Positions 1 to 6,559 of a stretch of 6,679 bases of DNA are shown in pieces. The stretch comes from Faecousia sp. (GTDB lineage: Bacteria > Bacillota > Clostridia > Oscillospirales > Oscillospiraceae). The notes under the pieces are model-generated. The model saw nothing but the letters and a program-made list of their open reading frames with translations, searched no databases and was not told the origin of the DNA. Location of the stretch: assembly GCA_029258495.1 (NCBI GenBank), contig JARHYV010000226.1:1-6679 (forward strand), read 5' to 3'. The position numbers and the translations under genes were made by a program. The stretch's first letter is position 1. Each line of letters begins with the position of its first letter.

Positions 1-110
1 TGCAAAACCAATCCCTTGTACCGATGCTTGTATCCGCTGTCACACAGAAAATGGGGTGATGGACGATGGGATGCGGTTCGGGTCTATTCTGCCGGGAAGG
101 AAGGCTGCTT
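1..110 (+). other. Left edge, possible 3' end of an upstream gene (frame unresolved)
   Basis: All three forward frames are open at the window edge. One ends in TGA at 57-59 (tail reads LVSAVTQKMG), one in TAA at 121-123 and one in TGA at 134-136 (it contains the cysteine-rich stretch CTDACIRCH). Any of them could be the end of an upstream plus-strand gene, and the last two would overlap the start at 111 by 13 and 26 bases. I recognise none of the tails, so no product is assigned. No promoter stands out here, so the gene at 111 may be co-transcribed from further left. Confidence 0.3.
97..104 (+). promoter_or_regulatory. Ribosome binding site that decides the start at 111
   Basis: AAGGAAGG ends 6 bases before ATG 111, a good match and spacing for a Shine-Dalgarno site. 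The upstream in-frame ATG at 66 has only a looser GGGGTG stretch before it. The 15 residues it would add (MGCGSGLFCREGRLL) do not look like a natural N-terminus. The site therefore favours 111. Confidence 0.6.
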
Positions 111-2267
111 ATGGAAATCATAACCGCCCATTATGAGGAAATTGCCCAAAGACTGCGCACCTATTATCCGGAATGTACCGTTACTCGGACAGCCGACACC
201 ATGACGATCCGTCATCGGATCGGCAGCATGGAGCTGGTCGGACTTCATGTTTCTTTTTACACACTGGGGGAACCCTTTGGGGAATTGGATTTTGACAGCC
301 CCAGTGAGCTGTATGCAGGGCTTGAGTCCTACATCCGCACGCTGAAAGAGGAAGGCGCACACTGCAATCAGACCTTTATCAGCGCTCAGAACAATGCCGG
401 AAAACGCAGCCGTATCAGCATAATGGCAGGAACGGGTGCGTTTGCCGGACTGATTGCGGCATATTATCTGTGGGAGCTTTCGGATGTTGTTCTCTGGTGC
501 TCGATGCTGATCTCGCTGCTGCTGCCCCTCATTGTACGGCTTGCCGTTCAGTACAGTATTCGCAGGGATTGGGTCTGCCCACATTGCGGAGCCGGTCTGC
601 CGCTGCAGACAAGGCAATGGTTTCCGCAGATGGAACCTGTCACAAGCTGCCCCTGCTGCAAGGCAGACCTGTTGGATGGGGCGCTCCTTCAGAGTGTCCG
701 GCAGCATATTTCCTCCCATGAGGCGGATGATCCAAAGTCTGCTCCTTCAAGCAGCAAGCCTACGGCTGCAGCCACATCCCTGCCCGGACGAAGAAAGGCT
801 CTCGTGTGCCGGCTCTGGGGTGCAGCATTGCTGGTTCTTTGTGGGTTATTTACTTCGCTGCTGGTATCAGACCCGGAATTGACGGATACCGGCATGAAGG
901 TTCTGGATGCCGCTGTCCTTGCGCTGACAGCTGCTGCCGGAGTTTCCTTGCTGTTGAGCCGCACCGTCACTTATGAACGGATCGAGCAGCCTGTGCTCGC
1001 GGTGTTTGGGAAAAAATACAGCGGTCTTAAGGCGGTTCCTGTGGGACTGTTTGGCATCATCCTGTTGTTTGCTGCATTGGTGCTGTCTTTAGGGGAAGAG
1101 CCGTCTTTTGGGATGATGCTCCTGTTCTCTGTTTCTGCACTCTTTTTCATCGGTCTGAGTGTCTGGCTGCTGTTGGCATGGAAGAACCGTTCTGTGCTGA
1201 TCTATCCCACTCATATGGTAAGCACCTCCGTCTTCCGGCGTACAAAGAATATCAAATTGGATCATATCTCGGCTGTGCGCATCGGTTCAAACGGCACCAT
1301 CCGCTTCTTGGATCATGGCGGAAGGGTAATCCTGTCCATTCCCTGCGGAATGTCCGGAGCTGTGCAGGTGGTTGACTGGATCGATGAACAGGGGATCCCC
1401 GTGGAACAGAAGAACACCATTGCGCAAAAGGCATCTCAGGAGCCGGAGGCTGCCTTGGCATGGAAACCGGAATATGGGACACCCATGCATGCGCATCTGA
1501 AGTCCATTCGCATGGGGCTGATCCTGACGGTTACACTGCTGATCCTCGGAAGTGTCCTGCCGCTGCTCCTGTTCTTTATGAAGGCACTGGGAGTCCGCAC
1601 TACGATCCTGCTGACTGCGTTTGCGCCTGTGCCGGTCATGTGTTTCTATGTCATTTTTGCGACGGTATTCTATGTGGGCTCCTGTCCGAAGGGGGCTACC
1701 GACGAATGGAGAGCCAAGCATATCAAATTTCCCATCCTGCTGATCTCACTCTTTGAACTTTGGGTTTTCTCTCAGGTTTTTCAGATTTGGCAAAATCATT
1801 TCCTTCAGGTCGTCGGATTTGGAAGAATGTTCCTGATGGCTGTCATCATCTATGCCCTGTTTGCGGTACTGGCGTGGAGCCGAACCCCCAAATATCTGCA
1901 TACCGAGGATTTCGGCGTGCTGTTGCTGACCCTCATTTTGGTGGGACTTGTGACAGCCTACGGCATAAATCTGGCAATATCGAAACCTGTAGAGCACTAT
2001 CCGGCGGTGGTGGTGGATCGGTATATTTCCCCTCAGGAACGCAGAAACAGAACATGCACACTGACTGTTCTGCTGGATGACGGCACCACTGCACGGGTGA
2101 ATGTCAGCGAGGATCTGTACCGGCTGCACGAGGCAGGCAGGGAGCTTGTGGTCTGTCAAAGGGAAAATATCCTTGGTGTCCGATTTGTGCAGCTGCATGT
2201 GCCGAAGGGGGCAGACGAGCATTCCGTGTCTGAAACGGCATCTCAGGAAAGGAGCATGAACGCATGA
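111..2267 (+). CDS. Large multi-pass membrane protein with zinc ribbon and PH-like domain, function unknown
   Basis: This encodes 718 residues counted from ATG 111. I do not recognise a named family. Residues 1-100 are soluble, with alternating beta and helix. Two hydrophobic segments follow (about 102-121 and 126-146). Next is a treble-cysteine ribbon, CPHCG at 156-160 and CPCC at 180-183, which probably binds zinc on the cytoplasmic side. A Ser/Ala/Pro-rich linker spans about 207-224. Four membrane segments follow (about 229-251, 264-283, 309-327, 333-356), then a soluble block at about 360-431. That block resembles bacterial PH-like domains found in membrane proteins, with a beta-rich stretch ending in a helix near VVDWIDEQGI. 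Five more membrane segments follow (about 468-492, 497-521, 540-560, 571-589, 601-622). The C-terminal domain (about 625-700) resembles DUF3592-type beta domains that follow membrane helices. It overlaps the next gene by 4 bases, so the two are probably translated together. No catalytic motif is visible; a structural, sensing or membrane-stress role is only a guess. Confidence 0.85.
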   Translation: MEIITAHYEEIAQRLRTYYPECTVTRTADTMTIRHRIGSMELVGLHVSFYTLGEPFGELDFDSPSELYAGLESYIRTLKEEGAHCNQTFISAQNNAGKRSRISIMAGTGAFAGLIAAYYLWELSDVVLWCSMLISLLLPLIVRLAVQYSIRRDWVCPHCGAGLPLQTRQWFPQMEPVTSCPCCKADLLDGALLQSVRQHISSHEADDPKSAPSSSKPTAAATSLPGRRKALVCRLWGAALLVLCGLFTSLLVSDPELTDTGMKVLDAAVLALTAAAGVSLLLSRTVTYERIEQPVLAVFGKKYSGLKAVPVGLFGIILLFAALVLSLGEEPSFGMMLLFSVSALFFIGLSVWLLLAWKNRSVLIYPTHMVSTSVFRRTKNIKLDHISAVRIGSNGTIRFLDHGGRVILSIPCGMSGAVQVVDWIDEQGIPVEQKNTIAQKASQEPEAALAWKPEYGTPMHAHLKSIRMGLILTVTLLILGSVLPLLLFFMKALGVRTTILLTAFAPVPVMCFYVIFATVFYVGSCPKGATDEWRAKHIKFPILLISLFELWVFSQVFQIWQNHFLQVVGFGRMFLMAVIIYALFAVLAWSRTPKYLHTEDFGVLLLTLILVGLVTAYGINLAISKPVEHYPAVVVDRYISPQERRNRTCTLTVLLDDGTTARVNVSEDLYRLHEAGRELVVCQRENILGVRFVQLHVPKGADEHSVSETASQERSMNA

Positions 2268-2803
2268 AAAAAACCAGAAAAACCCCCTACGATGCGCCTC
2301 TGTCCAAGATCTTTGTGGATGCCGGACTGGATGTTGCCGTTATATTGCTGATTAGCTGTGTGGCAGTCTATCTGCTCATGCTGTATATAGGGTATGATGC
2401 TTTGCGGCGCGGCAGGCTGATGATATTCTGTGTTATCGGGAGTATTCTGTGTGCGTATCTTCCGGCATCGATCAGTCTGTTCCGGACGCGGAAACAGGAG
2501 CGCATTCTGGGAATACGATGGAAGGATCGAACAGACAACCGGCGTCCTATGCAGGAACGGGACTGGTATCTGAGCTTTGACCGCGGTGGGTTCATCCTCT
2601 ATCACCGTGCCTATATCAAGCAGATCCTAGGCTCGTTTGAGGAAACGATAACCACAGATCTGGGTCATGAGAATGTTCGGTGCGTCCGGTTTGAGGACAT
2701 CACCGGCAAGCTGCATGTCATCAGATTTTCTTCCGGCACTGCCCACGGACACTTTTTACAGTGGTATCAGCGTAAAAAGCTGATTGATAAAAAAGCTGAT
2801 TGA
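2264..2803 (+). CDS. Small two-helix membrane protein, function unknown
   Basis: This encodes 179 residues. The start ATG overlaps the previous stop (ATGA), and AGGAAAGGAG at 2245-2254 gives a strong binding site 9 bases upstream, so translation is probably coupled to the larger gene. A basic N-terminus (MKKTRK) precedes two membrane segments at about 22-44 and 51-72. The short loop between them and the basic residues after the second segment suggest both ends lie in the cytoplasm. The soluble tail (73-179) is beta-rich and ends with a helix (HFLQWYQRKKLI). That order resembles the PH-like block of the neighbouring large protein, so a related fold is possible, but this is inference from pattern. 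The last residues, KKLIDKKAD, are encoded by a 16-base tandem duplication that also supplies the TGA stop, which lies inside the terminator stem. No enzyme motif is visible. Confidence 0.8.
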   Translation: MKKTRKTPYDAPLSKIFVDAGLDVAVILLISCVAVYLLMLYIGYDALRRGRLMIFCVIGSILCAYLPASISLFRTRKQERILGIRWKDRTDNRRPMQERDWYLSFDRGGFILYHRAYIKQILGSFEETITTDLGHENVRCVRFEDITGKLHVIRFSSGTAHGHFLQWYQRKKLIDKKAD

Positions 2804-2804
2804 T
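2774..2804 (+). repeat. Tandem duplication, 16-base period
   Basis: AAAAAGCTGATTGAT occurs at 2774-2788 and again at 2790-2804. The second copy is the 5' arm of the terminator palindrome. Because 16 is not a multiple of three, the second copy is read in another frame and provides the TGA at 2801-2803. With one copy removed, the frame would run on to 3431, antisense to the ABC gene. Confidence 0.85.
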
Positions 2805-2827
2805 GAGCTCATCAATCAGCTTTTTTA
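2788..2827. terminator. Bidirectional intrinsic terminator (40-base perfect palindrome)
   Basis: Two 20-base arms are perfectly complementary around a central GAGCTC (2805-2810). The stem core is GCTGATTGATGAG. It is followed by six T on the plus strand (2821-2826) and, by symmetry, six T on the minus strand (A-run 2789-2794). It lies between the convergent stops at 2803 (plus) and 2838 (minus), so it can end transcription from both sides. The plus-strand gene's stop codon lies inside the 5' arm. Confidence 0.9.
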
Positions 2828-2837
2828 CTTGTACATG

Positions 2838-4571
2838 TTACAGTTTCCAGCTGACGGCCAGTTCCCTCAGGGAGATGAACCGGCGGTAAAGCCCATCCTG
2901 ACGGAGCAGCTCCTGATGGGTGCCCTTCTGGACGATCCTTCCCTGATCGATGACCAGGATCTGATCGGCATTCTGCACGGTTTTCAGACGGTGGGCGATC
3001 ATAATAATGGTCTTTTTCCGGGTCAGCTCATCAATGGCAGCCAAAAGCTCCTCCTCATTCTCCGGGTCAACATTTGCGGTTGCCTCATCGAGAATGATGA
3101 TGGGCGCATCCTTCATCATGGCTCTGGCAATGCTGAGCCGCTGCCGTTCGCCGCCGGAAAGGGTGCCGCCGCTTTCTCCGATGACGGTATCGTAACCATC
3201 GGGGAGTGCCATGATGAAATCGTGGCACCTTGCTTTTTTGGCGGCAGCGATCACCTTATCCATGGGGGCATCCGGATCGCCGAAACGGATGTTATTTGCA
3301 ATGGTATCCCGAAACAGATAGACATTCTGGAATACAAAACTGAAATTGCGCATCAGCGCATCCATACTGTATTCCTTGATATTTCTGCTGCCCAGTGTGA
3401 CACTGCCGCTGTCAACATCCCAAAACCGTGACAGCAGATGGCAGAGGGTCGTCTTGCCTCCGCCTGAAGGGCCTACGATGGCGGTGGTGGTATTTTGCGG
3501 AATGGTCACGGACAGATCGTGGATGATCTTCTTTTCGCCGTAGGAAAAGTCAATATGCTCCGCCTGAAGATCAAAGGATGTGGGGGCATCCTCCACACCT
3601 TCGATCTCCATCATGGGCACACTCAGGATATCCTTTGCCTGCGTGACACACAGATCCACCATGCGCAGAAGTGCGGAATAAGTACCTGCTTTTTCAAGAC
3701 CCTCCATCATCAGGAAGGAGCAGATCATCAGCATGATGCAGTTGAACAGGGTCATGGTCTGGGTACTGTAAAAGAACAGTGACGCGATGACCATGCTGAC
3801 ACCGATCATTTTTGCAACAAAGTTTTGCAGCAGCATATAGGGGATGAGCGTCAGCTCCATGCGGATGTTGGCATTGGCATTTTCATCGATGTCTGTTTCC
3901 AGTTTCTGGTTGAATTTTCCGCAGAGGTGATAGGATTTGACCTCAGCGATGCCTTTTGCATATTCCAGAACCTTCTCCACCACCGCAGAGTCGGAGCGGA
4001 CTTTTTCTGCGGAGCAGGCTCTGGATGCCTTCTGCATCCGCATATTCACCAAAAAGAAAATCAGCAGCCCCAGTACTAGCAGTATGCCGATCCGCCAGTC
4101 AAAGCGGAACATCAGAAGGGTGACCACTCCGGTGAGGAACATGCCGCTGGTGACAAAAAGCACCACTCTTGTGCCCACATCTGCCAGACTCTCCATGGTA
4201 TTGGTGGTGACGGAGATGATCCGGCCCAGACTGTGTTCGTTGAAGTAGCCCATCGGAAGATACCGCATATGCTCGGCGATTTCCATGCGCTTGTCGGCGG
4301 CGGTTCCGTAGCCGGCCTCGGTCTGGAGCATGGTGGAACGATAATTGATGATGGATGCCCCCAGAACGGACAGTGCCATGATCCCAAAGGATGACCAGAT
4401 GACCGTATTTGTGATGGCATCATTCAGCAGCGCATCCAGCATCACACCGATGGCATAGACCTTCAGCACTCCAAACAGGGCGGAGAATACCCCCAGAACA
4501 ATGGAAATATAGAATTTCCGCTGATTTTCTTTGTTGCAGAAGGAAAAGAAATTCTGAAATGTCTGATACAT
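2838..4571 (-). CDS. ABC transporter, fused permease and ATPase half-transporter (second gene of the pair)
   Basis: This encodes 577 residues, the usual length for an exporter-type half-transporter. The membrane domain is about 1-310, with six segments near 20-44, 53-75, 135-157, 160-176, 243-268 and 271-290. The ATPase domain follows, with the aromatic A-loop Tyr344, Walker A GPSGGGKTT at 367-375, Q-loop Gln415, signature LSGGE at 471-475, Walker B ILDE with Glu496, and switch His527. All catalytic positions are intact. The start at 4571 is chosen because a perfect AAGGAGG sits 8 bases upstream. A longer in-frame reading to 4721 would overlap the upstream gene by 137 bases and lacks such a site. 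The gene begins 13 bases after the preceding ABC gene ends, so the two products very likely pair as a heterodimer at the cytoplasmic membrane. The substrate is not readable from sequence; drug or peptide export, or siderophore-type uptake as in YbtPQ or IrtAB-like pairs, are open options. Confidence 0.95.
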   Translation of the reverse strand: MYQTFQNFFSFCNKENQRKFYISIVLGVFSALFGVLKVYAIGVMLDALLNDAITNTVIWSSFGIMALSVLGASIINYRSTMLQTEAGYGTAADKRMEIAEHMRYLPMGYFNEHSLGRIISVTTNTMESLADVGTRVVLFVTSGMFLTGVVTLLMFRFDWRIGILLVLGLLIFFLVNMRMQKASRACSAEKVRSDSAVVEKVLEYAKGIAEVKSYHLCGKFNQKLETDIDENANANIRMELTLIPYMLLQNFVAKMIGVSMVIASLFFYSTQTMTLFNCIMLMICSFLMMEGLEKAGTYSALLRMVDLCVTQAKDILSVPMMEIEGVEDAPTSFDLQAEHIDFSYGEKKIIHDLSVTIPQNTTTAIVGPSGGGKTTLCHLLSRFWDVDSGSVTLGSRNIKEYSMDALMRNFSFVFQNVYLFRDTIANNIRFGDPDAPMDKVIAAAKKARCHDFIMALPDGYDTVIGESGGTLSGGERQRLSIARAMMKDAPIIILDEATANVDPENEEELLAAIDELTRKKTIIMIAHRLKTVQNADQILVIDQGRIVQKGTHQELLRQDGLYRRFISLRELAVSWKL

Positions 4572-4579
4572 TCTGTGCA

Positions 4580-4586
4580 CCTCCTT
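4580..4586 (-). promoter_or_regulatory. Ribosome binding site of the second ABC gene
   Basis: The minus strand reads AAGGAGG here, 8 bases before the ATG at 4571-4569. It overlaps the TAA stop of the upstream ABC gene (4587-4585), which suggests coupled translation and fixes the start of the downstream gene. Confidence 0.85.
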
Positions 4587-6324
4587 ACAGACTGTCCTTT
4601 GCGCAGATATGGGAGCTCCAGAGCTTTTGATAAAGCGGGCAGGTATCGAGCAGTTGTTCGTGCCTGCCGGTTCCGGCGATGGTTCCCTGATCCACAACTG
4701 TGATTTGGTCTGCATCTGCAATGGTTGAAAGCCGATGGGCGATCACGATGAGGGTCTTGCCCTTGACCAGTTTGGCAACGGATGCCTGAATGACAGCCTC
4801 GTTTTCCGGATCGGTATAGGCAGTGGCCTCATCCAAAATCACGATGGGTGCGTTTTTCAGCATGGCTCGGGCAATGCAGATCCGCTGCTTTTCACCGCCG
4901 GAAAGATGGCTGCCGCCGCAGCCGACCATGGTATCAAAGCCCTTTTCCAAGGACATGATGAAATCCCAGCAGCCGCAGTCCTTTGCGGCTTGCTCGACCT
5001 GTGCATCGGTGGCAGAGAGTCTGCCCATGCGGATATTCTCCCGAATGGTATCGTCAAACAGGAAGTTTTCCTGAGATACATATGCGATCAAGCCGTAATA
5101 CTGCTCGGCAGAGAGCTGCCGGATATCCACACCCCCGATGCAGATGCTGCCTGCGTTTACATCCCAGAATGCGGCGATCAGCTTTGCAATGGTGGATTTT
5201 CCGCTGCCGGATGGGCCGACAAGAGCGTTCACTGTCCCTTCTCGGAAGGTCAGATCGATGCCGTGAAGGACTTCCTTCTCGTTGTAGCCAAAATGGACAT
5301 CTGTCAGGGTGACGATGTGATCCTTCGGCAGACTTGTGCTGTGCTGAGGCCGGGGCATCTCCTGAGCATCGATGATGGATGTGACCTCGCCGATCACGGT
5401 ATTCAGCTTTGCGATATCGTCGCTGAAGGCCATGCAGTTGATGATTGGGGTGATCAGACCCATGGCAAGGATGGTGACGAAGATGAAACTGATCTGGGAA
5501 AGAGAGCCGCTGCGTACAAGCAGTCCGCCGATGGGCAGGACGGTGATCAGCGTAGCAGGCATGATGTTCATGGAGAAGGTGAAGTAGAGATTGCTCTGGC
5601 GCATCCAGTCCACATAGCTTGCGGCACCTTCTTTTGCGGCAGCGACGAATTTTTCGTAGGAGCTTTTGGCTTTGCCGAATACCTTGATGACTTCGATGCC
5701 GCCGATGTACTCAACGGCTGTGTCATTCAGGTTTTTGGTGGCCACAACCGTTCGCTTATAGTATTTTTCGTAGCCGATCATCATGCACATGAAACAAAGC
5801 ATGCCGATGGGGAAGGTGATCAGCGATACCAGAGCCATGCGCCAATCGATCCAGAACAGGAATCCCAGTGTAGCCAGAACGGCGCAAAGGTTTCCGCTCA
5901 TTTCCGGGATCATGTGCGCAAGTGTTGTTTCGATGCTGTCGATGCGCTCTACCAGAATGTTTTTCAGATTGCCGGAGCCGAATTGCTGAACGGCACCCAA
6001 GGGCATCCGCTCCATTTTCATCAGCCCCTGCTTTCGGATGTTGGCAAGCACGGAAAAGGTTGCCACATGGGAGCAGGCGGTGGAGCCGGAATGAAAGGAA
6101 ACCCGAATCAGCCATGCGACCGCCATAATCAGGCAATCGACAAGATACGCGTTGAAATTGGTTTCACCGCCGAGTAATTTGGATATGATATGCGCGATCA
6201 TGAGGAAAGGGATCATCTGGCACAGTGCACCGATGATCGCCAGAATGATGCTCAGGATATAGAATTTGCGTTTTTGTCCTTCAAATTCCATGATCCAGGC
6301 AAAGGCTCCTTTTTCTTTTTTCAT
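4585..6324 (-). CDS. ABC transporter, fused permease and ATPase half-transporter (first gene of the pair)
   Basis: This encodes 579 residues. Six membrane segments lie near 20-45, 58-78, 139-158, 162-186, 245-270 and 276-300, followed by a complete ATPase domain. The visible motifs are A-loop Tyr347, Walker A GPSGSGKST at 370-378, Q-loop Gln418, signature LSGGE at 474-478, Walker B ILDE with catalytic Glu499, and switch His530. Both members of the pair therefore keep a consensus signature and a catalytic glutamate, unlike heterodimeric exporters with one degenerate ATP site. The start is supported by AAGGAGG at 6338-6332, 7 bases upstream. The N-terminus is basic (MKKEKG), as is usual for a cytoplasmic start. 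The gene lies downstream of a TetR-type regulator with a 205-base leader that holds a candidate promoter and operator, so expression is probably repressed by that regulator until a ligand binds. No substrate can be named. Confidence 0.95.
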   Translation of the reverse strand: MKKEKGAFAWIMEFEGQKRKFYILSIILAIIGALCQMIPFLMIAHIISKLLGGETNFNAYLVDCLIMAVAWLIRVSFHSGSTACSHVATFSVLANIRKQGLMKMERMPLGAVQQFGSGNLKNILVERIDSIETTLAHMIPEMSGNLCAVLATLGFLFWIDWRMALVSLITFPIGMLCFMCMMIGYEKYYKRTVVATKNLNDTAVEYIGGIEVIKVFGKAKSSYEKFVAAAKEGAASYVDWMRQSNLYFTFSMNIMPATLITVLPIGGLLVRSGSLSQISFIFVTILAMGLITPIINCMAFSDDIAKLNTVIGEVTSIIDAQEMPRPQHSTSLPKDHIVTLTDVHFGYNEKEVLHGIDLTFREGTVNALVGPSGSGKSTIAKLIAAFWDVNAGSICIGGVDIRQLSAEQYYGLIAYVSQENFLFDDTIRENIRMGRLSATDAQVEQAAKDCGCWDFIMSLEKGFDTMVGCGGSHLSGGEKQRICIARAMLKNAPIVILDEATAYTDPENEAVIQASVAKLVKGKTLIVIAHRLSTIADADQITVVDQGTIAGTGRHEQLLDTCPLYQKLWSSHICAKDSL

Positions 6325-6412
6325 TGAATGACCTCCTTGTTTTTGATAGAACTTTGGAATGTGCTAAAACCTGACAGAAGGGATCACCTTCCGCTCATCA
6401 AAACAGCAGAGG

Positions 6413-6445
6413 ATACGATGCATCCCTGCTGCGGATGCATGATAT
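6413..6445. repeat. Inverted repeat in the transporter leader (hairpin or operator)
   Basis: ATGCATCC (6418-6425) and GGATGCAT (6433-6440) are perfect inverted copies around a 7-base loop. The stem extends outward with one mismatch, one possible G-T pair and three more pairs. It lies about 90 bases before the start codon of the first ABC gene. No T-run follows it on the minus strand, so it is not a standard terminator. It could be an RNA hairpin in the leader or a second protein-binding site. Confidence 0.5.
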
Positions 6446-6486
6446 AAATGCGGCGGCGAAAGAATGCGCCCAATGGCGGAATGAGG

Positions 6487-6515
6487 ATAGTTAGTTTTGA
6501 CTAACTTCGTTTCAA
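6487..6515 (-). promoter_or_regulatory. Candidate promoter of the ABC transporter operon
   Basis: On the minus strand TTGAAA (6515-6510) is followed after 17 bases by AACTAT (6492-6487). The -35 box is good. The -10 box matches 3 of 6 bases but keeps the second A and final T. The call is strengthened by the inverted repeat lying in the spacer and -10. A promoter further upstream, shared with the TetR gene, is also possible. Confidence 0.4.
6489..6506. promoter_or_regulatory. Candidate TetR-type operator
   Basis: AGTTAGT (6489-6495) and ACTAACT (6500-6506) form a perfect 7-base inverted repeat around TTTG. The 18-base size and symmetry suit a TetR-family dimer. The site overlaps the spacer and -10 box of the candidate promoter, where binding would block RNA polymerase. 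It lies 24 bases past the last conserved codon of the regulator gene. Assignment to that regulator is inferred from position. Confidence 0.55.
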
Positions 6516-6523
6516 AGAATTGA

Positions 6524-6539
6524 GGGGTCTTAAAACCCC
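6524..6539. repeat. Short inverted repeat at the regulator's old stop
   Basis: GGGGT (6524-6528) and ACCCC (6535-6539) flank a 6-base loop that contains the TAA ending the extended regulator frame. The stem is only 5 pairs, and no T-run follows on the minus strand, so it is at best a weak terminator. Some read-through from the regulator gene into the transporters is likely. Confidence 0.3.
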
Positions 6540-6559
6540 AAAACTCTTTCCCAGCCTGC
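6530..6559 (-). other. Detached C-terminal tail of the TetR-type regulator, after an in-frame TAG
   Basis: Directly after the TAG at 6562-6560 the same frame reads AGWERVLGF and then TAA at 6532-6530. 'AGW' followed by a short hydrophobic tail is the typical end of TetR-family proteins whose last helix reads F-F/Y-x-AGW. This stretch therefore looks like true coding sequence cut off by one codon. Confidence 0.7.

Noticed and set aside
66..110. Earlier ATG for the large membrane protein
   Set aside because: The added 15 residues are unlikely as a protein start, and AAGGAAGG at 97-104 fits ATG 111 better. It is not fully excluded.
2784..3431. 215-residue plus-strand open frame at the end of the second ABC gene
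   Set aside because: It is antisense to the ATPase domain and begins inside the terminator repeat. It is of interest only as the frame the small membrane gene would enter without the 16-base duplication.
4572..4721. 50-residue N-terminal extension of the second ABC protein
   Set aside because: It overlaps the upstream ABC gene, its composition is unlike a transporter N-terminus, and a perfect ribosome binding site supports the start at 4571.
4735..6177. 480-residue open frame on the plus strand across the first ABC gene
   Set aside because: It lies wholly antisense to a gene with all ABC motifs. Its His/Asp/Gly-rich composition is what reversed coding sequence with biased third positions gives. 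No ribosome binding site is evident.
6497..6525. Plus-strand promoter starting at TTGACT
   Set aside because: The hexamer 17 bases downstream (TTGAGG) is a poor -10, and no plus-strand gene follows. The TTGACT is part of the inverted repeat.
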